64,000 nt of DNA from Uloborus plumipes (Eukaryota; Arthropoda; Arachnida; Araneae; Uloboridae). Below are positions 47,059 through 59,652 of the stretch, one piece after another; positions within the stretch are counted from its first letter, which is position 1, and the number at the start of each line of letters is the position of its first letter. The notes beneath the pieces are model-generated. The model was not told where the DNA came from. It did no database searches and saw only the letters and a program-made list of their open reading frames with translations. The stretch is from contig JAXGGA010004469.1 of assembly GCA_038373865.1 (NCBI GenBank), forward strand, positions 24,099 to 88,098, written 5' to 3'. A program made the translations under genes and the position numbers.

Positions 47059-47750
47059 CAGGGGTGATTGTGTTCCGGTATTTTACCGGATTTCCGGTAT
47101 TTTCATGATCGATTCTGGTATTTTCATGTTCGAAAATACCGGAAATAAAATATTTTTAATTATGCTTCTATCTTCCCACCTTCGGTATTTTTTTTATTTT
47201 TCTAATTTTCGGTGATTATACCGATAATTACTAATAATATTCATCAAATAGAAATGTTAAGATGAAAATTCTAATTATTTTTTTACCTTATTAAATTATT
47301 TTATTTGCATCCGATATGAGTCAATTTTTTCCCACTTTTGAACTTTTGATGCTTATTACCCTTAGTTAGGAGACAAATAAATGAAATGCAGCAAAATGTG
47401 ACAAATGCAACTTTCATTACTTTATAAATGCTTTTGCACAACAAACAGTAATTCTGTTATACTTTTGCTTTCTCCTTAAAATATTTTTTGGAGATAATTG
47501 CTCATCACCAGCTCAAAAGTAACTTTATTACTCATTTACAATTTAATTAAATGCATGTACAATATTTTGACTAAAAACTATTTGAATATATAAAATGTGT
47601 TAGTTTATGAAAGTAAATTAATTATTATGTATGTATAATTATAAAATTAGGTGTGCATAAGTAATAGGGGCCTTGGTTTTACACCCCCCCCCCCTTTTTT
47701 CTTTAAAACTTTCAGGTATTCTTTTTTGATGAACTCACAATCACCCCCTG
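47059..47750. mobile_element. Non-autonomous hAT-like element (CAGGGGTGATTGTG ends)
   Basis: CAGGGGTGATTGTG at the left and CACAATCACCCCCTG at the right form inverted repeats. Just inside the left end CCGGTATTTT and its reverse complement AAAATACCGG recur several times as a palindromic subterminal cluster. Non-coding. The flanks do not give a clean 8-bp duplication. Confidence 0.65.
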
Positions 47751-48850
47751 ATAAAAGGTGTGTCATTAAAGGCAAAATTTTTGAATGCGTAACATTTAAA
47801 TGTTTTAAAGAAATTAAATTATAACTTATGTATTCAATGAATTTTACGGATTATAAAGTACAAATATTACACAAATACTGTCCACAATTCTGCTGATACT
47901 TGCATTTGTTCAATGAAACTGTTTATAATTTTTCGGCATACCTGAATCTCTAGCTTTGAAATTGACATGAATCTCAACCATCAGCTGTAGAAGTGATCAT
48001 GGCTTTTTAGCATGCACACAAGGTTTTAAATAGCTATACCAAAAGAAATCCCATGTTGTCAAATCACAAGCTCAAGGCAGCTAATTCACATTGCCATTGC
48101 GAGAAATCATCTTTTGTTATGAAAATTGTGGGACATTTTAAAAGTTATGTAAGCTCTTTACTGAACTTGCAATTTCTAACTGATTTTCCTTAAATTGTTA
48201 GTGTGCACCAACTAAAAATCAATTCATGAAATGTGTGTATTATTTTATTATATTTTGTTCGTACCAACTTGGGCTGCTGTTTTCTGCATATTTCAGTTGT
48301 ACTTTAATATATCAGTGTTTTTCGAAACAAGCAAAAGTATAGTCCAAATGATAAATCTTTTATTTTCTGAAAAAGATTCTTAAAAAATAGTTTACTTTAT
48401 GAAGTAGTCCAAAGTGTCATTTTTCCAGACATTTGCTATTTCCTTTTAATTCCTACTCTGACGTCCATGTTGTGTAGCCATTCGATAGCTCTGCTACTGC
48501 AGCTAATGGCCGACTTGTCACAATTTTGATTTGTTGATGAAATTTGGAGGTTTCAATTAGCTTTTTCCCCCTTCAATTTCTCTTATCAGTGAGACTTGAA
48601 GCTTTTTTAAGCAGCATTTTTTTTTTTTTTTGTTAAAATTTTAATTTTGAAACGTTAATATAACATATTAGTAATAAAGTGAAATGTGTAGTTTTCCGAG
48701 TGTAAAGTACACAAAGTGTGAAGACTTTTTTGTTTCTGTAAATAGTGAAGGAGAAAAAGATCTTTTGAACAAATACTGAAAATTTTTTCGTTAAAATTCT
48801 TCATGACCTTAATTTTGGACAACAGTGCAAATTGTATCGCATGTGATATG
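47751..48850. other. AT-rich intergenic DNA, nothing recognised
   Basis: No open frame, splice-bounded exon or repeat end that I can support. Confidence 0.5.
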
Positions 48851-50475
48851 TGAGCCAATATTTAGAAAAGTGCCAATTTAAAGTTGGAGTTTTCTGAAAA
48901 AAAATTTTTTTTGCAGAAAAAAACTAATATTGGATTTTAAGTCTAAATTGGGTCTAAATGCAAGAAAATAAAAGGGGGGAGGTCAAGGAAGTTATTTACC
49001 CCCTCCTTAGAGTACTCACTTTTAAGCCGTTACAGATCTGATGAATGTTACAGATCTGATGTTAATATGAGCTACATATTTGAGTTTATGCTTTCAGTCT
49101 TCGTTAACATCTCTAAATATGATATCATTTCCTTGCATTTTTAACATAGAATTAAGATAATTATATTAAAATACGTATATTAGGCTAAAAAATCAAATTT
49201 CATTATAAAAAGCATTTCTTGGAAATAAAAATGAGCGATAAGGTTTTTAGATAAAATAAATTATGAAATTACCAAATCCAAGCTAATAAAACATTTGTTT
49301 TGTTTTGAAACAACACACAACTTCAACTTTTTCAACACACAACTCTGCTGCTTGCTTTTCTTTAATTAGTTGCAGGAAATTTAATTTCTTGATCAGAAAT
49401 TCAAATTTAGCATGCTAGTTATTATCTAGTTATTTAGCGAAGTTATGAGAAATTGAAGCACCAAAAAAAATAAATAAATAAATAAATAAATGAAATAATA
49501 ATAATTAATTAACTTAATTTCTGCAGTGTCAATTTTTCTTACTTTACTAACTTCTATTGTTAGTTCATACAAACCACAAATGAAGCAATTGTACTAAAAC
49601 TCATTGCTTTTCATTTTTTAAGAACAAAAATATTCAATATATATGGCTAAAACCTATCATTTTTGCTTTTTAAAATTCTGAAACGTGTGAGTTAGTTCTG
49701 TAACATATTCGCTGTTTTTCAGTGTTACCGCTCTGACTGTTACCGATCTGACAAACTGACAAAGTTTTTTTTTTATTTCCGAGTCGATCGCACTAAACCA
49801 AAATCAAACACGTGGTTTTTTCACTTGTAATAAAGGACTATACTTATACATAAAATAATTTTTGAAATAATAAAAACTGCGCATTTTAGAGCGTGTTACC
49901 GATCTGATGACTCAAATGACACACATTTGATAAAATCACTTTAAAAAATCTTACCTACAATTTTAGATGCAGAAAGGCAAATTTTTAATTACGATTCGAT
50001 AAAACATCCCACCAGGTACTCAGTATCACGTAGTATAGGTGCAGGAAATGATTTTGGGAGCCTAAACATAAATCGGAAGTTATTGTTACCACTCTGACGG
50101 CGGAACTTGGGACACGCTTATTTCGCATCGGCTAGAAAATCAGGAATCGATTAAAACAAAAATGAAGTAAAATATTAACAAAGGGGTAAAAATAGAATCG
50201 TTTTTTGTGCAAGTGCTTTTTTTGGGGAAGTTAGAAAGTGCGCATGACCTGTTTGCATGCTAAGCTTTGCTACTTGGGACACGTTACCGATCTGATTTTT
50301 GATGTATAAAAACAATATTTTCTGAAGAAAAAAAAATTTTTTTCTGATGTTATTGGATGAAATGAAAGCAAAACTTATCTTCTTTCTGGGGAAAATTATT
50401 TTTTTAACTAGTTATTGAAATACTAGTGAAAATTCACTTGGGACTCAAATTGGCACTTTTCTAAATATTAGCTCA
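48851..50475. mobile_element. 1.6-kb inverted-repeat element with GTTACCGATCTGA array
   Basis: TGAGCCAATATTTAGAAAAG continuing into TGCCAATTT at the left pairs with the right end (reverse strand TGAGCTAATATTTAGAAAAG, then TGCCAATTT). Seven same-strand copies of GTTACCGATCTGAT or close variants lie inside at 49029, 49047, 49724, 49739, 49895, 50085 and 50283. No protein is encoded. The element class is unknown. Confidence 0.65.
49463..49494. repeat. (AAAT)n microsatellite
   Basis: Seven or so TAAA units in tandem after an A-run, inside the 48851-50475 element. Confidence 0.9.
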
Positions 50476-52424
50476 TGTTTTATCTTATAACTTTTTCTTC
50501 AAAATCTTGATTAATAAGCAAATATTTTGTTGATGTAAATTTAGTTCTGAATTTTTGAAATTTAAAAATTTTGCTTCTTATTAAAAATATTTACACACAT
50601 CAAGCAATCAAATTTTGTTGAGATATGTTGTGAAAAAATAATGTAAAGAAATTATATTTGCTCATTAAAAAAAACATATTTGTGACCTGGACTTTAGAAA
50701 TCGTTTTCAATGAAAAATCTGTTACCTTGTAATTTATGCCTACATATCTTTATTTTGTAAGAAAATATTAAAAATGTGTAAAAGTTTGTAATCCTTGTGT
50801 CCCAATTATTTGGGGTGGATAAATAAAATTTAAAATATATATCAGAAACAGGATAAAAACAAGCAAAATGCATTAAAGAGACTATTTAACCTTGGAATAC
50901 ATTTAAGTTTCTTCTACTTATTGCCTTGAAAATCACCTACAACTTAGAGGAGGATTTTTCAAAGTGGGTCAGTGAAGTTTTAGGGGTCAAAAAGAGTAGC
51001 AGTTAAAACAAACACATACAAATTTTGCTGAAAAATATAAATCCACATCCCTAATTTAATAGCGTCCGTTGAGAAAAAAACTACATTGGAGATCTCTGCC
51101 ACTCTTTTTGCAGTATTTGAGTTGATCATCTGCGTGGACTGGAAAAGCTCTGGGGAAAATGATCTTCCCTCCCTCTGTGGGAGGTCACTGTAACCCCAAA
51201 TTTTTTTTTATTTTTGGAAAGTTTTGCTCAACGATTCGGAAAATTTGGAGACATAATTGCAATACTGCAATTTATAACTGCTCAAATGTCTCCTTTCATT
51301 AGATGTACTTTGGCGTTTGTGCTCGAATTTTATCCTTTGGCAAATTATTGAAGTTTTGTTCTGCAAATTGAGAATTTCCGCTTTTCCAAACAGTTATGGT
51401 CGGAGAGCCCCTGGTCTGCCTCTCTCAGAATAAGGGTCATCCCATTTTATGCCTTCAACGGATGAATTTTCAAGAATGCAAACCTCTGCAAAATTTTAAA
51501 ATGGATTCCAAATTTTTTTCTGATTACTTTTTCGTTAATTTGCACAAAATCCTTCTTTATTCTGACGTAAAATTTCAAAATTTTTTTCGATGGGATTTAT
51601 GCATTAAAAAAAAAAAAAAAAAATAGAAATTGTACGTCACTGGTTTTATTAAGATAAGATTTTTGTCCCATTTTGGCAATGCCTAAAAGCGTTTTTTTGA
51701 GACTACGCTGACTTTAAATTGTGGGTTTCCTCTTTCTAAAAAAAGGACTTTTTTTGCATGGTTGCTCTAAATCACTAAAATAATGTTATGTTAACCCACA
51801 AGAAAATATATTCAGACACAAGTTCATTGCTTGTCTCAAAATTTATAGAATAATCTCAATAAAAAGTTAGAAAATTTTTCAAATAATTTATGATTCAGAT
51901 GCTAAACCGAAGTTGGTTTCAAAAATTAAAGTTTATTAAATTTACTCAGATAGAGAGACAGCAATGTTAAAAACCCTGCACCGATAGACTCAAGATTGAC
52001 TGCGTAGGTAAATTTTACTCAGGGATCAAGGCTTGAAAAAGTTTGATAAACAAAACCTTGATTTAGATGATTATTTTATATTCTCAAAGAACTATTAAGC
52101 TCATCAGTGTGGTTTCAATAAAAATTAAGAACATACGTACTAAACTCCTCTCAGGCTAAATACGGGCATAGCATAGACATCTCTAAATTCATCCTACAAA
52201 ATTCATTTCAATTACAAATCACTCTGAAATTCGACACGGCCAATTTGGGACCTCCCCGCAAAGAGGCTCTTCTGTACAGTGGTGGATCTGGCGATTCTGT
52301 TTGTCCTCATGCGATAAATTAAGCTAGCCGATCCGATTAAATTGGGTGTTACTGGTTTGGATAATAAGACTACAATTTACATACATGTTTTTAGGAACAT
52401 AATGCTCCGTTTTAGCATTTTACT
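50476..52424. other. AT-rich intergenic DNA, nothing recognised
   Basis: No gene or complete repeat found. A T-rich and A-rich homopolymer patch lies near 51604-51623. A GGGAGGTCACTGTAACC phrase at about 51179 weakly resembles DNA near 1915. Confidence 0.45.
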
Positions 52425-53190
52425 TTTTTTACTTTTTACGTAGTAAAGGATGTAAAGAAAAAAAAAGTAGAAAGGAAGTAGGAAAAAAAAATCACTCAAA
52501 TTTCAGTCTAAATTTTGATTTTGCTCACCCCCGAATGAATGTTCAGTAGTTTTTTCGACATGTCAACACGTGCATATGTACCTACCAACATATAAGCAGC
52601 CGAAAAATCCTTTTCAACCACCCCCGAGTGAATTACGACGAGTTTTCTCGTGACGTCTGTATGGATGTATGTGTGTCGCATAATTCAAAAACTATATGCC
52701 GTAGAAGCTTCTAGCTTGGTATGTAGGCTCTGAGGATGGTCTAGTTGTCCCTTGTGGTTGCATTCGAATGTTCCCAAGGGGGTGTTTTACCCCTTTTTGG
52801 GGGTAAATCAGTGTTAATTTCAATGCAGACTCAAGTGATATGAATTGGCGCGACCACTTGGCGATATGTTGCCAAGCTTTTGGTCGCCAAGTGTTTGACG
52901 CCAATTTGGCGACATATCGCCAAGTTTGCGAAAAAAAAATTTTTTAATTTGGGTTCAACTTCGCGCTATTGGCGATATTTTGCGAAAAATTCACTGAATG
53001 ATATTAAAATCAGCAATATTTAGAAAATTAACCATTGTAAAACATTTTTTGCATTGTTTCGTGGCAGATTAGGGGAGTAAATATTTTAATTGTTACCTTG
53101 CTCACTCCAAGCACTTTTTTTAACACTTAAGGCAACTACTAAGAAATTTACACGGAAAGGACACGTGAAGTCCATACCAGATTTTCTTTT
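52425..53190 (+). mobile_element. 770-bp interspersed repeat, copy 2
   Basis: Same orientation as copy 1 and intact in length. The starting hairpin is slightly worn (ACTTTTTACGTAGTAAAGGA). It keeps the CACCCCCGAATGAATGTT block, the CGAGTTTTCTCGTGA block, the GGCGATATGTTGCC-type palindromes and the final CATACCAGATTTT. It shows the empty site where copy 1 has its MITE. Confidence 0.8.
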
Positions 53191-53353
53191 TTTGGTAATT
53201 TCTTTTACTTACAGCTGCATTACGTTAAACAATACTTTTATCTTATTGACAAATTATAATATTGCCCCACAGGTTCTTTCTGCCATTCTTTTTCTTTTTA
53301 CTCTCCACGTAATGTGTAGCATTTTTGCATTTTTTTCCCCTCTCAAGAAATAG

Positions 53354-54142
53354 TTAAAGGGTCAGGTACCTTTTTAAAGATCAAAAAATTGAGTTTCGTA
53401 TTTAATTTTTTTAAAGAAGGAAATAATGGGAACATTTTACTACAAACCTCATAAAAAAAATTTTTCCAGCAGAACGAAATATATGAGAAAAATAGAAGAC
53501 GCCGAGTTTTGTAAATCGCGTTTTTGTTTTTGACAAATGTTTAGCACTGACTTTTAAGTTGATTTTCTCAAAACTATGATTTTTCTGCTTGAGCGCAGTA
53601 TTTTTTTGAAACGGATAATCTCAAGTCTACGAAATTTGGAACAAGTGTTTATGAGTTTGTTTATTGAACTTCACTTATGAAACTTAATTTATTGAACCAA
53701 AATTTTTCTTGCGATAAAATTTTTCAAATTATAGCTATAAAACACTTAAAAATGTATCAAAATTCAAATATTTAATTTTGTGCTTGAGGAACATTGAATC
53801 AATGTAATTCTTCGTCACTTTAACAGACATTATTTTTATACTTCAAGGAAAAAAACTTAGGTCTATATATTGTTTCACAAGAGAGTAATGCTGCAGGCAG
53901 TATGTTACAAATCATCGGCTAGCAAAATATTTTACTCAACTAAAATAATAAAGAATAAAAGTTTAAAAACTTCAAAAATAACCGTGACTTTTATTTTGGC
54001 ATCAAAAAGATTAATCGAGTTGCCTTAATATTTGGTTAAAATGTCATTGAAAATAACTTATGGGTCTTGAAATATAAATCTTTTTTAAATCAACTACTTT
54101 TTCAGCATATTTTCATCAACGAAAAGGTACCTGATTCTTTAA
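53354..54142. mobile_element. TTAA-flanked non-autonomous element (GGTACC ends)
   Basis: TTAAAGGGTCAGGTACCTTT at 53354 mirrors AAAGGTACCTGATTCTTTAA ending at 54142 with two mismatches. TTAA at both ends fits piggyBac or Kolobok-type insertion. It is 789 bp and non-coding. Confidence 0.75.
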
Positions 54143-57100
54143 TTGATAAAATAACACAAGTATGGCTCTTCCTTAATACGCGGAGATCCAGTGTATGTTT
54201 ATTAAAACGGCTACGAGACCTGATACTGCTTTTCTAGCATCGGCAGTGCGCTGGCAGAGAAACATGTTTTACAGAGATTACTTGTCGCTTTCTTAAGAGC
54301 AAGAATCTGAGAGAGTGTCACGCATGTGATTCATGACCTCTCAGATTTTTTCCAAAAAATTACCAAATGTTTATTATGTTATTGAAAGACCAAATCCAGA
54401 ATGTTTTGCTCTAAAGTTGAGTTGTTTAGTTTTTATGGATCCCTAAAGTTGAAGGTGCGGCATCAAAAATTAAGCTGATTTTCAAGACATGGAAATTGCT
54501 GTCAGCCAAAACCAGGAGCTGTTTAACTCCAATTTTCTTTTTGTATATGGAATATAGAAGGTTGAAACTTTACAAAATGAATGTTAAATTTGTGGTAAGT
54601 TGTTGCCGTAAGGTCAGTGAAGGCCCTCAAAATAGGGTATTTTTGACGTTCCAAAAACAGTTTGTACATTTCAGTTGGCACGGCAAAAGTAGTGTCGTTT
54701 GAAAGACCAGTGTAAGCACTTTAAAATAATGTATAAATAACCGAGGAAAGTTCAACGTGCTTTTAGTTGCGTAAGGCCGAAATATGAAAAATGTCATATT
54801 TTACCGATATTCAAACGGTCATAACTTCCTCTGTCAACAACATATTGAAATATTTTTTTCGCCAATGTCATACTCTATTCTTTGTCTTAACAGAACAGTT
54901 GAGTCCTTTGAGGCGAAATGTGAAAAAATTTTTTACAAAAAATTTATTTTTTTTCTGTGTATTTTTTGTAAAAAAAATTTTCACAGCGAAAGGGTTGCTG
55001 ACGTTACAAAATTCCAGCTCCCTGATTGGATCTTTCGTAAGTTGCCTAAAATTAGAAGCATTTTTTTTCCCAGGGCAGAGAAAAAATTGCCTCTATTAGG
55101 AGCAACTGCCATTTCCTTTTCACACGAGGATTTTGGAGCAATTGTTGGTGGAAACAGGTTCCAGATAGAGTTGACGATTGCTTTTGCGGTTACGCTCGCC
55201 TGTAATTTCTATCGTGTGATATGGCCTTAATATTGATGAAATGCAATAACATAAACTGTCACTTAAATTATTTTTTTTACACAAACATAATCTTATCGAA
55301 ACAACTGGGGGGGGGGGGGGCAGTAAAAATTGTTTTTTATCTATGAAACCAATATTTTCATAACTCAAAACTAGAAACAGTTCTCTTTGCGACACAGTAA
55401 CTCTATTGGTAAGACACTTGGTCGCTTTAAATGAATGGAAACCAGTTGGGTGCGTAACAGAACAGTGAACCTTTAACTGCTTGGCGCTTCTAAATCTGGC
55501 AACACCTACCTGTCGGTCCATCAGCGGTGAAAGATGGTCTTCTCTTCCTATCCGCCGCAGATAAATAATGGACGACCTTATTAGGGGATTCCCGACCATT
55601 ATGTTGGAACAGCTTATCGGAGTACGCGCCGATTTCGCGCTTGAGTTGAGAGGTTAACCAAAAAAGTTACTTTTGGTCTTTTTTTCCCCCGCTTGTTGTA
55701 TCAGTGCTGGAAAAAAAATGAAGGAAATTTCCACCAGAGTCAAAAAGAAAATAATAAAGATTAGTTTATAATGCGTGTGTGAATGTTTAGGGATGAAGGT
55801 AATGCAATTTTGCATCTAAGTACTATATATAGTCTTGCCAAGTGCCTTTATACGTTAATTTTTGGCTGTGTGCAGTTTTCTAAATGTTTGTTTCTTATTG
55901 TTATTTTTTATAATTATGAATTTAGACTAATTTCATTTGAAAATATAAATTTTTACATTCATTAACAAATGAACACCAGGGGGAAAAAAGATGAAAGTGA
56001 CCAAAAAGCGATTTCGGGAAAAACGAAGAACAAAATTTGATTTCTTGTAGCTCCTTTTGCAGTTTTTCGAGTTTTCATGCACATTTCGGTCTCTTCTCAT
56101 CTTTTTTCTCCCTTGTTGTTCTACCAGATGATACTCGTACTTCATAGCCCCTAGATAGCGCTAATATTTCAAAATTGACGAAAAAGTGACTTTCATCTTT
56201 TCCCCCCCTGGCCCTTCAAATACATTGTGATATAGAAACAGAAACTTTTTCATTTCATTTTCTGCATTTTTGTACCGGTGTTGAATTTCTATATAAAAAA
56301 ACCTACTTTTGTTCCTACTTAATACTGTTACTAGGACAGATTGTTTTCGCTGCGTTTACCCAATACAAGAAAAGAAACAAATTTTACAGAGTTACTTTAA
56401 CTTATTTTCTCTTGAAAATTTACGGCTTGGCAAAATAAATAGTCACCCGGTCTGTGTCTTTATCACAGATCCTTCTTAGAACCTCTTTAACCAAAGGCAC
56501 ACCTCTAACTTCTTGCAGGTTGATCAGTGCCATGTGTAGAAGTGAGATAAAAGAAAAAGTGAGCTTGTTTGTGCGCGGATCCTGTCTAGGACAAGGAACG
56601 GACTGGGTTTAATCGGGCCCCGAATCAAGACAAAAGTATAAATTTTAATGAGCAATTTTATGTATAAAAAAGTATTTATGTATTTTAGCTCATAAGCAGT
56701 AACAATTTTACTATCCGTCCGTGAAAACCGCGCCTAGCTCTCGGGAACCATTCCACTTTAAAAAGAGGTGATGGTTTGTGAGTGAGAACTTTCAGAAGTT
56801 TTCTATTTAAAACTTGCATTTTGCTATCCCTTTGACATATTCAACTAAACTATTTATTTGAAATTAGCATCGTTCCACGTTGTTTGATACGGCTCAAAAT
56901 GCTTATTATTTTTCCCCTTATTGTTGTCTTACCTATCACCCCTATTTTGGTAAGATCAGAGAAGACCTGACGCATGCGTAAATACGCGGTAGGTTTTAAG
57001 TTGAGAAAATTGAACAGTATTTTTGTATGGAAACGATTAATGCGGAAAATAGTATTCAAGTTCAAATTACAAAACCATTGCAGTGTGTTTCGGAGTTGAT

Positions 57101-57559
57101 TATACTCATACTTCAGCTAACCAATTCCATAGCTTTAATATTTCCAGAAAAGAACATTTTTCTTGTTTTATTATATTTATTAATGCGCTTTTATTAGTTT
57201 CACATGTGGGTTTGTATGTATGTATGTACTTTTGAATAAAAGTTAAAATTCACGTTCTTTACATGCATAAAACTAATATATTAATACTAAAGGCTAAACT
57301 ATATTACATGTTGGTGTATTATAAGTGCATGTAGACTTAGCGGACATTCAATAGTTTTGAAAATCTTCTTTTTAGTTTGATTAACTCTATAAAAACGTGT
57401 TTTTTAGGTTTTTAAAACTATATTTAGGATTATATGTGTTTCTGTTCTGGTTTTGCATTCCTGATCTTAGTACGAACACTGCAGCACTATTTAGCATTAA
57501 AGCGACGATTTCGAAAAAATCGACAAACCACCCCCCCCCCCCCCCGCCTCCCCCCACCA
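54143..57559. other. Long non-coding stretch, no gene recognised
   Basis: Several open frames up to about 159 codons occur, overlapping on opposite strands, with no domain or motif I recognise and no consistent splice structure. A G-run of about 16 lies at 55306-55321. The stretch near 55490-55640 is less AT-rich. Confidence 0.45.
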
Positions 57560-57990
57560 CCAACCAACAATCTATTTTCATTTCTTCGTGCCTCTCTTTC
57601 CTCCCACCCGCCACTTCTATGTCCGGGCGATTTTTCTCAGCAGAGCTGTTCAATTATTCCATTAACGTAATTTACCTGGAACGTAAGAGAGGGACTCTGC
57701 ACGCTCCCGTGCCTATCGTTTCGCCCAATTAATTAGCAGTCGGAAAATTAATATATTAGCTCAATTACGAGAATGAGCCCTGGCCTGCCTCAGGATTACT
57801 TCTCAAAATGGGATCCCCTCCCACCTGTCACTTCTGCCCGACCGCCCGTGGCGTCCATCTTTTCCCCTGGAGGTGAGCAAAAAAATATGGAAGCTTGTGG
57901 CGCATTTGATTTTGTGCGTGGGCGTATGCATGGGGGTAAGGAGAGGTACCCCCATTCTGTAAAGAGGGAGAAAGTGCGGAGAATCGTACC
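57560..57990. promoter_or_regulatory. GC-richer island with homeodomain-like motifs
   Basis: Composition rises sharply above the AT-rich background. The segment at 57726-57770 contains CCAATTAATTAGCAG, AAAATTAATATATTAG and CTCAATTACG, clusters of TAATTA-type homeodomain cores. Open frames exist but none is convincing. It may be a distal enhancer or a conserved non-coding element; this is inference from composition and motifs. Confidence 0.3.
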
Positions 57991-58065
57991 GTAATAATAA
58001 TATTTTGCATGTAAACATGTCACTTTCCGCAATAGTAGCAGCATTCGAAAAAAAATGGAATACAC

Positions 58066-58436
58066 TACACTCCAGGTTATCCGCGGAATTGGGTGGCACC
58101 GGTATCGCGAATAATCCGAAAAAAGCATAAAATAAATGGTAAAGAAAATATAAAATGTCTTTTGCTTTAAAATAATTGTACTTACCTTAAAACGTGATAT
58201 GTACAAACAGTGACGATAGCTACAGCATAAAAATTATTTGTATTTGAGGTTCTCAAGCATAGTGGTACTTACGATAACGCCCAGGTAAAATAATTTGTTG
58301 GATGAAGCCACCGCACTCTTGGGTGAGAAATGTTGAGAAAAAACAAAATTTAAATTCGTAGGCTTTTTTGAAAACATCAGTTAATTGTGTTTATTTTATT
58401 CCCGAGATCCTCGCGGATAATTGAGAGTTTACTGTA
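58066..58436. mobile_element. pogo/Tigger-like MITE abutting a mariner remnant
   Basis: The left end TACACTCCAGGTTATCCGCG and the right end GCGGATAATTGAGAGTTTAC ending TGTA are imperfect inverted repeats of the ATTATCCGCG type. The final TA (58435-58436) is also the TA in front of the mariner terminus. About 371 bp and non-coding. Confidence 0.65.
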
Positions 58437-58843
58437 CAAGGTGTGACAATTAAATAACGGGACTGTGCATGTCCTTGCCGTTAGACTTGAGTTAGACAAG
58501 TGAACGTAGAATGCAGTTGGTCTCAATACTTCTGTTACTGCTGGTACATTCCTACATGTTTTTTTTAGATTAGTTTTGCTTTTTATCCTTGTTTGAGTAA
58601 GGCGCTGTTGTGTTGATATGCCACGGTCAAGATAAGCTAAAAAATCGAGCAGCGCATAAATTCCTCATCAAACTTTTTTTACAAACTCCATCTACATGGT
58701 TTTGAATCGTTAAAAGAGATGTTTGGCATGTTGCTTAGTCAAATTTTTGGTAGGTATAAACGGTTTTTAGAAGGTAGATAGGTTGCTTCAAATGATGAAA
58801 GTTCCGGTTGGCTTATGACAACAAAAACTGATGAAATTTGTTT
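58437..58843 (+). pseudogene. Mariner transposase remnant, 5' part
   Basis: Starts with a mariner-type terminus, CAAGGTGTGACAATTAAATA. Farther in, a frame with stops reads KLHLHGFESLKEMFGMLLSQ, then YKRFLEGR, and NDESSGWLMTTKTDEI. These match the helix-turn-helix and linker of mariner transposases (pattern ..FKEGR..VEDD.RSGRPSTSKTDEN). The frame is cut by copy 3 of the 770-bp repeat. The 3' part lies at 60306-60600. Confidence 0.65.
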
Positions 58844-59602
58844 AAAAAAAATCTGGTATGGGTCCCACACTACTCCCTTTTACGTGTAAATCTCTTTGTA
58901 GATGCCTTAGTGTTAAAATAGTGCTAAGAGTGAGCAAGATAGCAATTCGAACATTTCCACCCATAGTTTGCCACGAAACAATGCAAAACAAATGTTTTAC
59001 AATGATTCATTTTCTAAATATTGCCGATTTTAACATCATTCAGTGGATTTTTCGCAAAATATCGCCAATAGCGCCAAATTGAACCCAAATTCAAAAAAAA
59101 AAAAAAAAAAAAAAAAAAAATCGCCAAATTTGTCGCCAAGTTGGCGTAAAACACTTGGCGATTTATCGCCAAGTGGTCGTGCCAATTCATCTGCATTGAA
59201 ATTAACACTGATTTACCCCAAAAAAGGGGTAAAACACCCCCTTGGAGGCATTCGAATGCAACCACAAGGGGAGGTGCACAACTAGACCATCCTCAGAGCC
59301 TACATACCAAGCTAGAAGCTTCTACGGCATATAGTTTTTGAGTTATGCGACCCACATACATACATACGCACACACGTACATACAGACGTCACGAGAAAAC
59401 TCGTCGTAATTAACTCGGGGGTGGTTGAAAAGGATTTTTCGGCTGCTTATATGTTGGTAGGTACCTATGCACGTGCTGACAGGTCGAAAAAACTACTGAA
59501 CATTCATTCGGGGGTGAGCAAAATCAAAATTTAGACTCAAATTTGAGTGATTTTTTTTTCGCGATCACAATACTTCCTTTACTACGTAAAAGGAAGTAAA
59601 AA
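58844..59602 (-). mobile_element. 770-bp interspersed repeat, copy 3
   Basis: Opposite orientation to copies 1 and 2. On the + strand it opens ATCTGGTATGGGTCCCACAC and closes with the hairpin ACTTCCTTTACTACGTAAAA. It retains the CGCCAAG palindrome cluster (59120-59180) and has an A-run at 59094-59120. It is inserted within the mariner remnant. Confidence 0.8.
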
Positions 59603-59652
59603 GAAATGAAATCGTGCGCAAAGGCAGATGTTTGAGTGTTCAAATGGGGTCA

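Noticed and set aside
49029..50296. GTTACCGATCTGA copies as a satellite or CRISPR array
   Set aside because: Spacing is irregular (15 to over 600 bases) and lies within one inverted-repeat element.
54784..55599. Overlapping frames of 148 and 159 codons on opposite strands
   Set aside because: No recognisable domain, Phe/Lys-rich translation from AT-rich DNA, and one spans a G-run; no evidence for a gene.
57387..58206. Several frames of 60-136 codons
   Set aside because: They overlap in different frames and strands and cross C-runs; composition, not coding, explains them.
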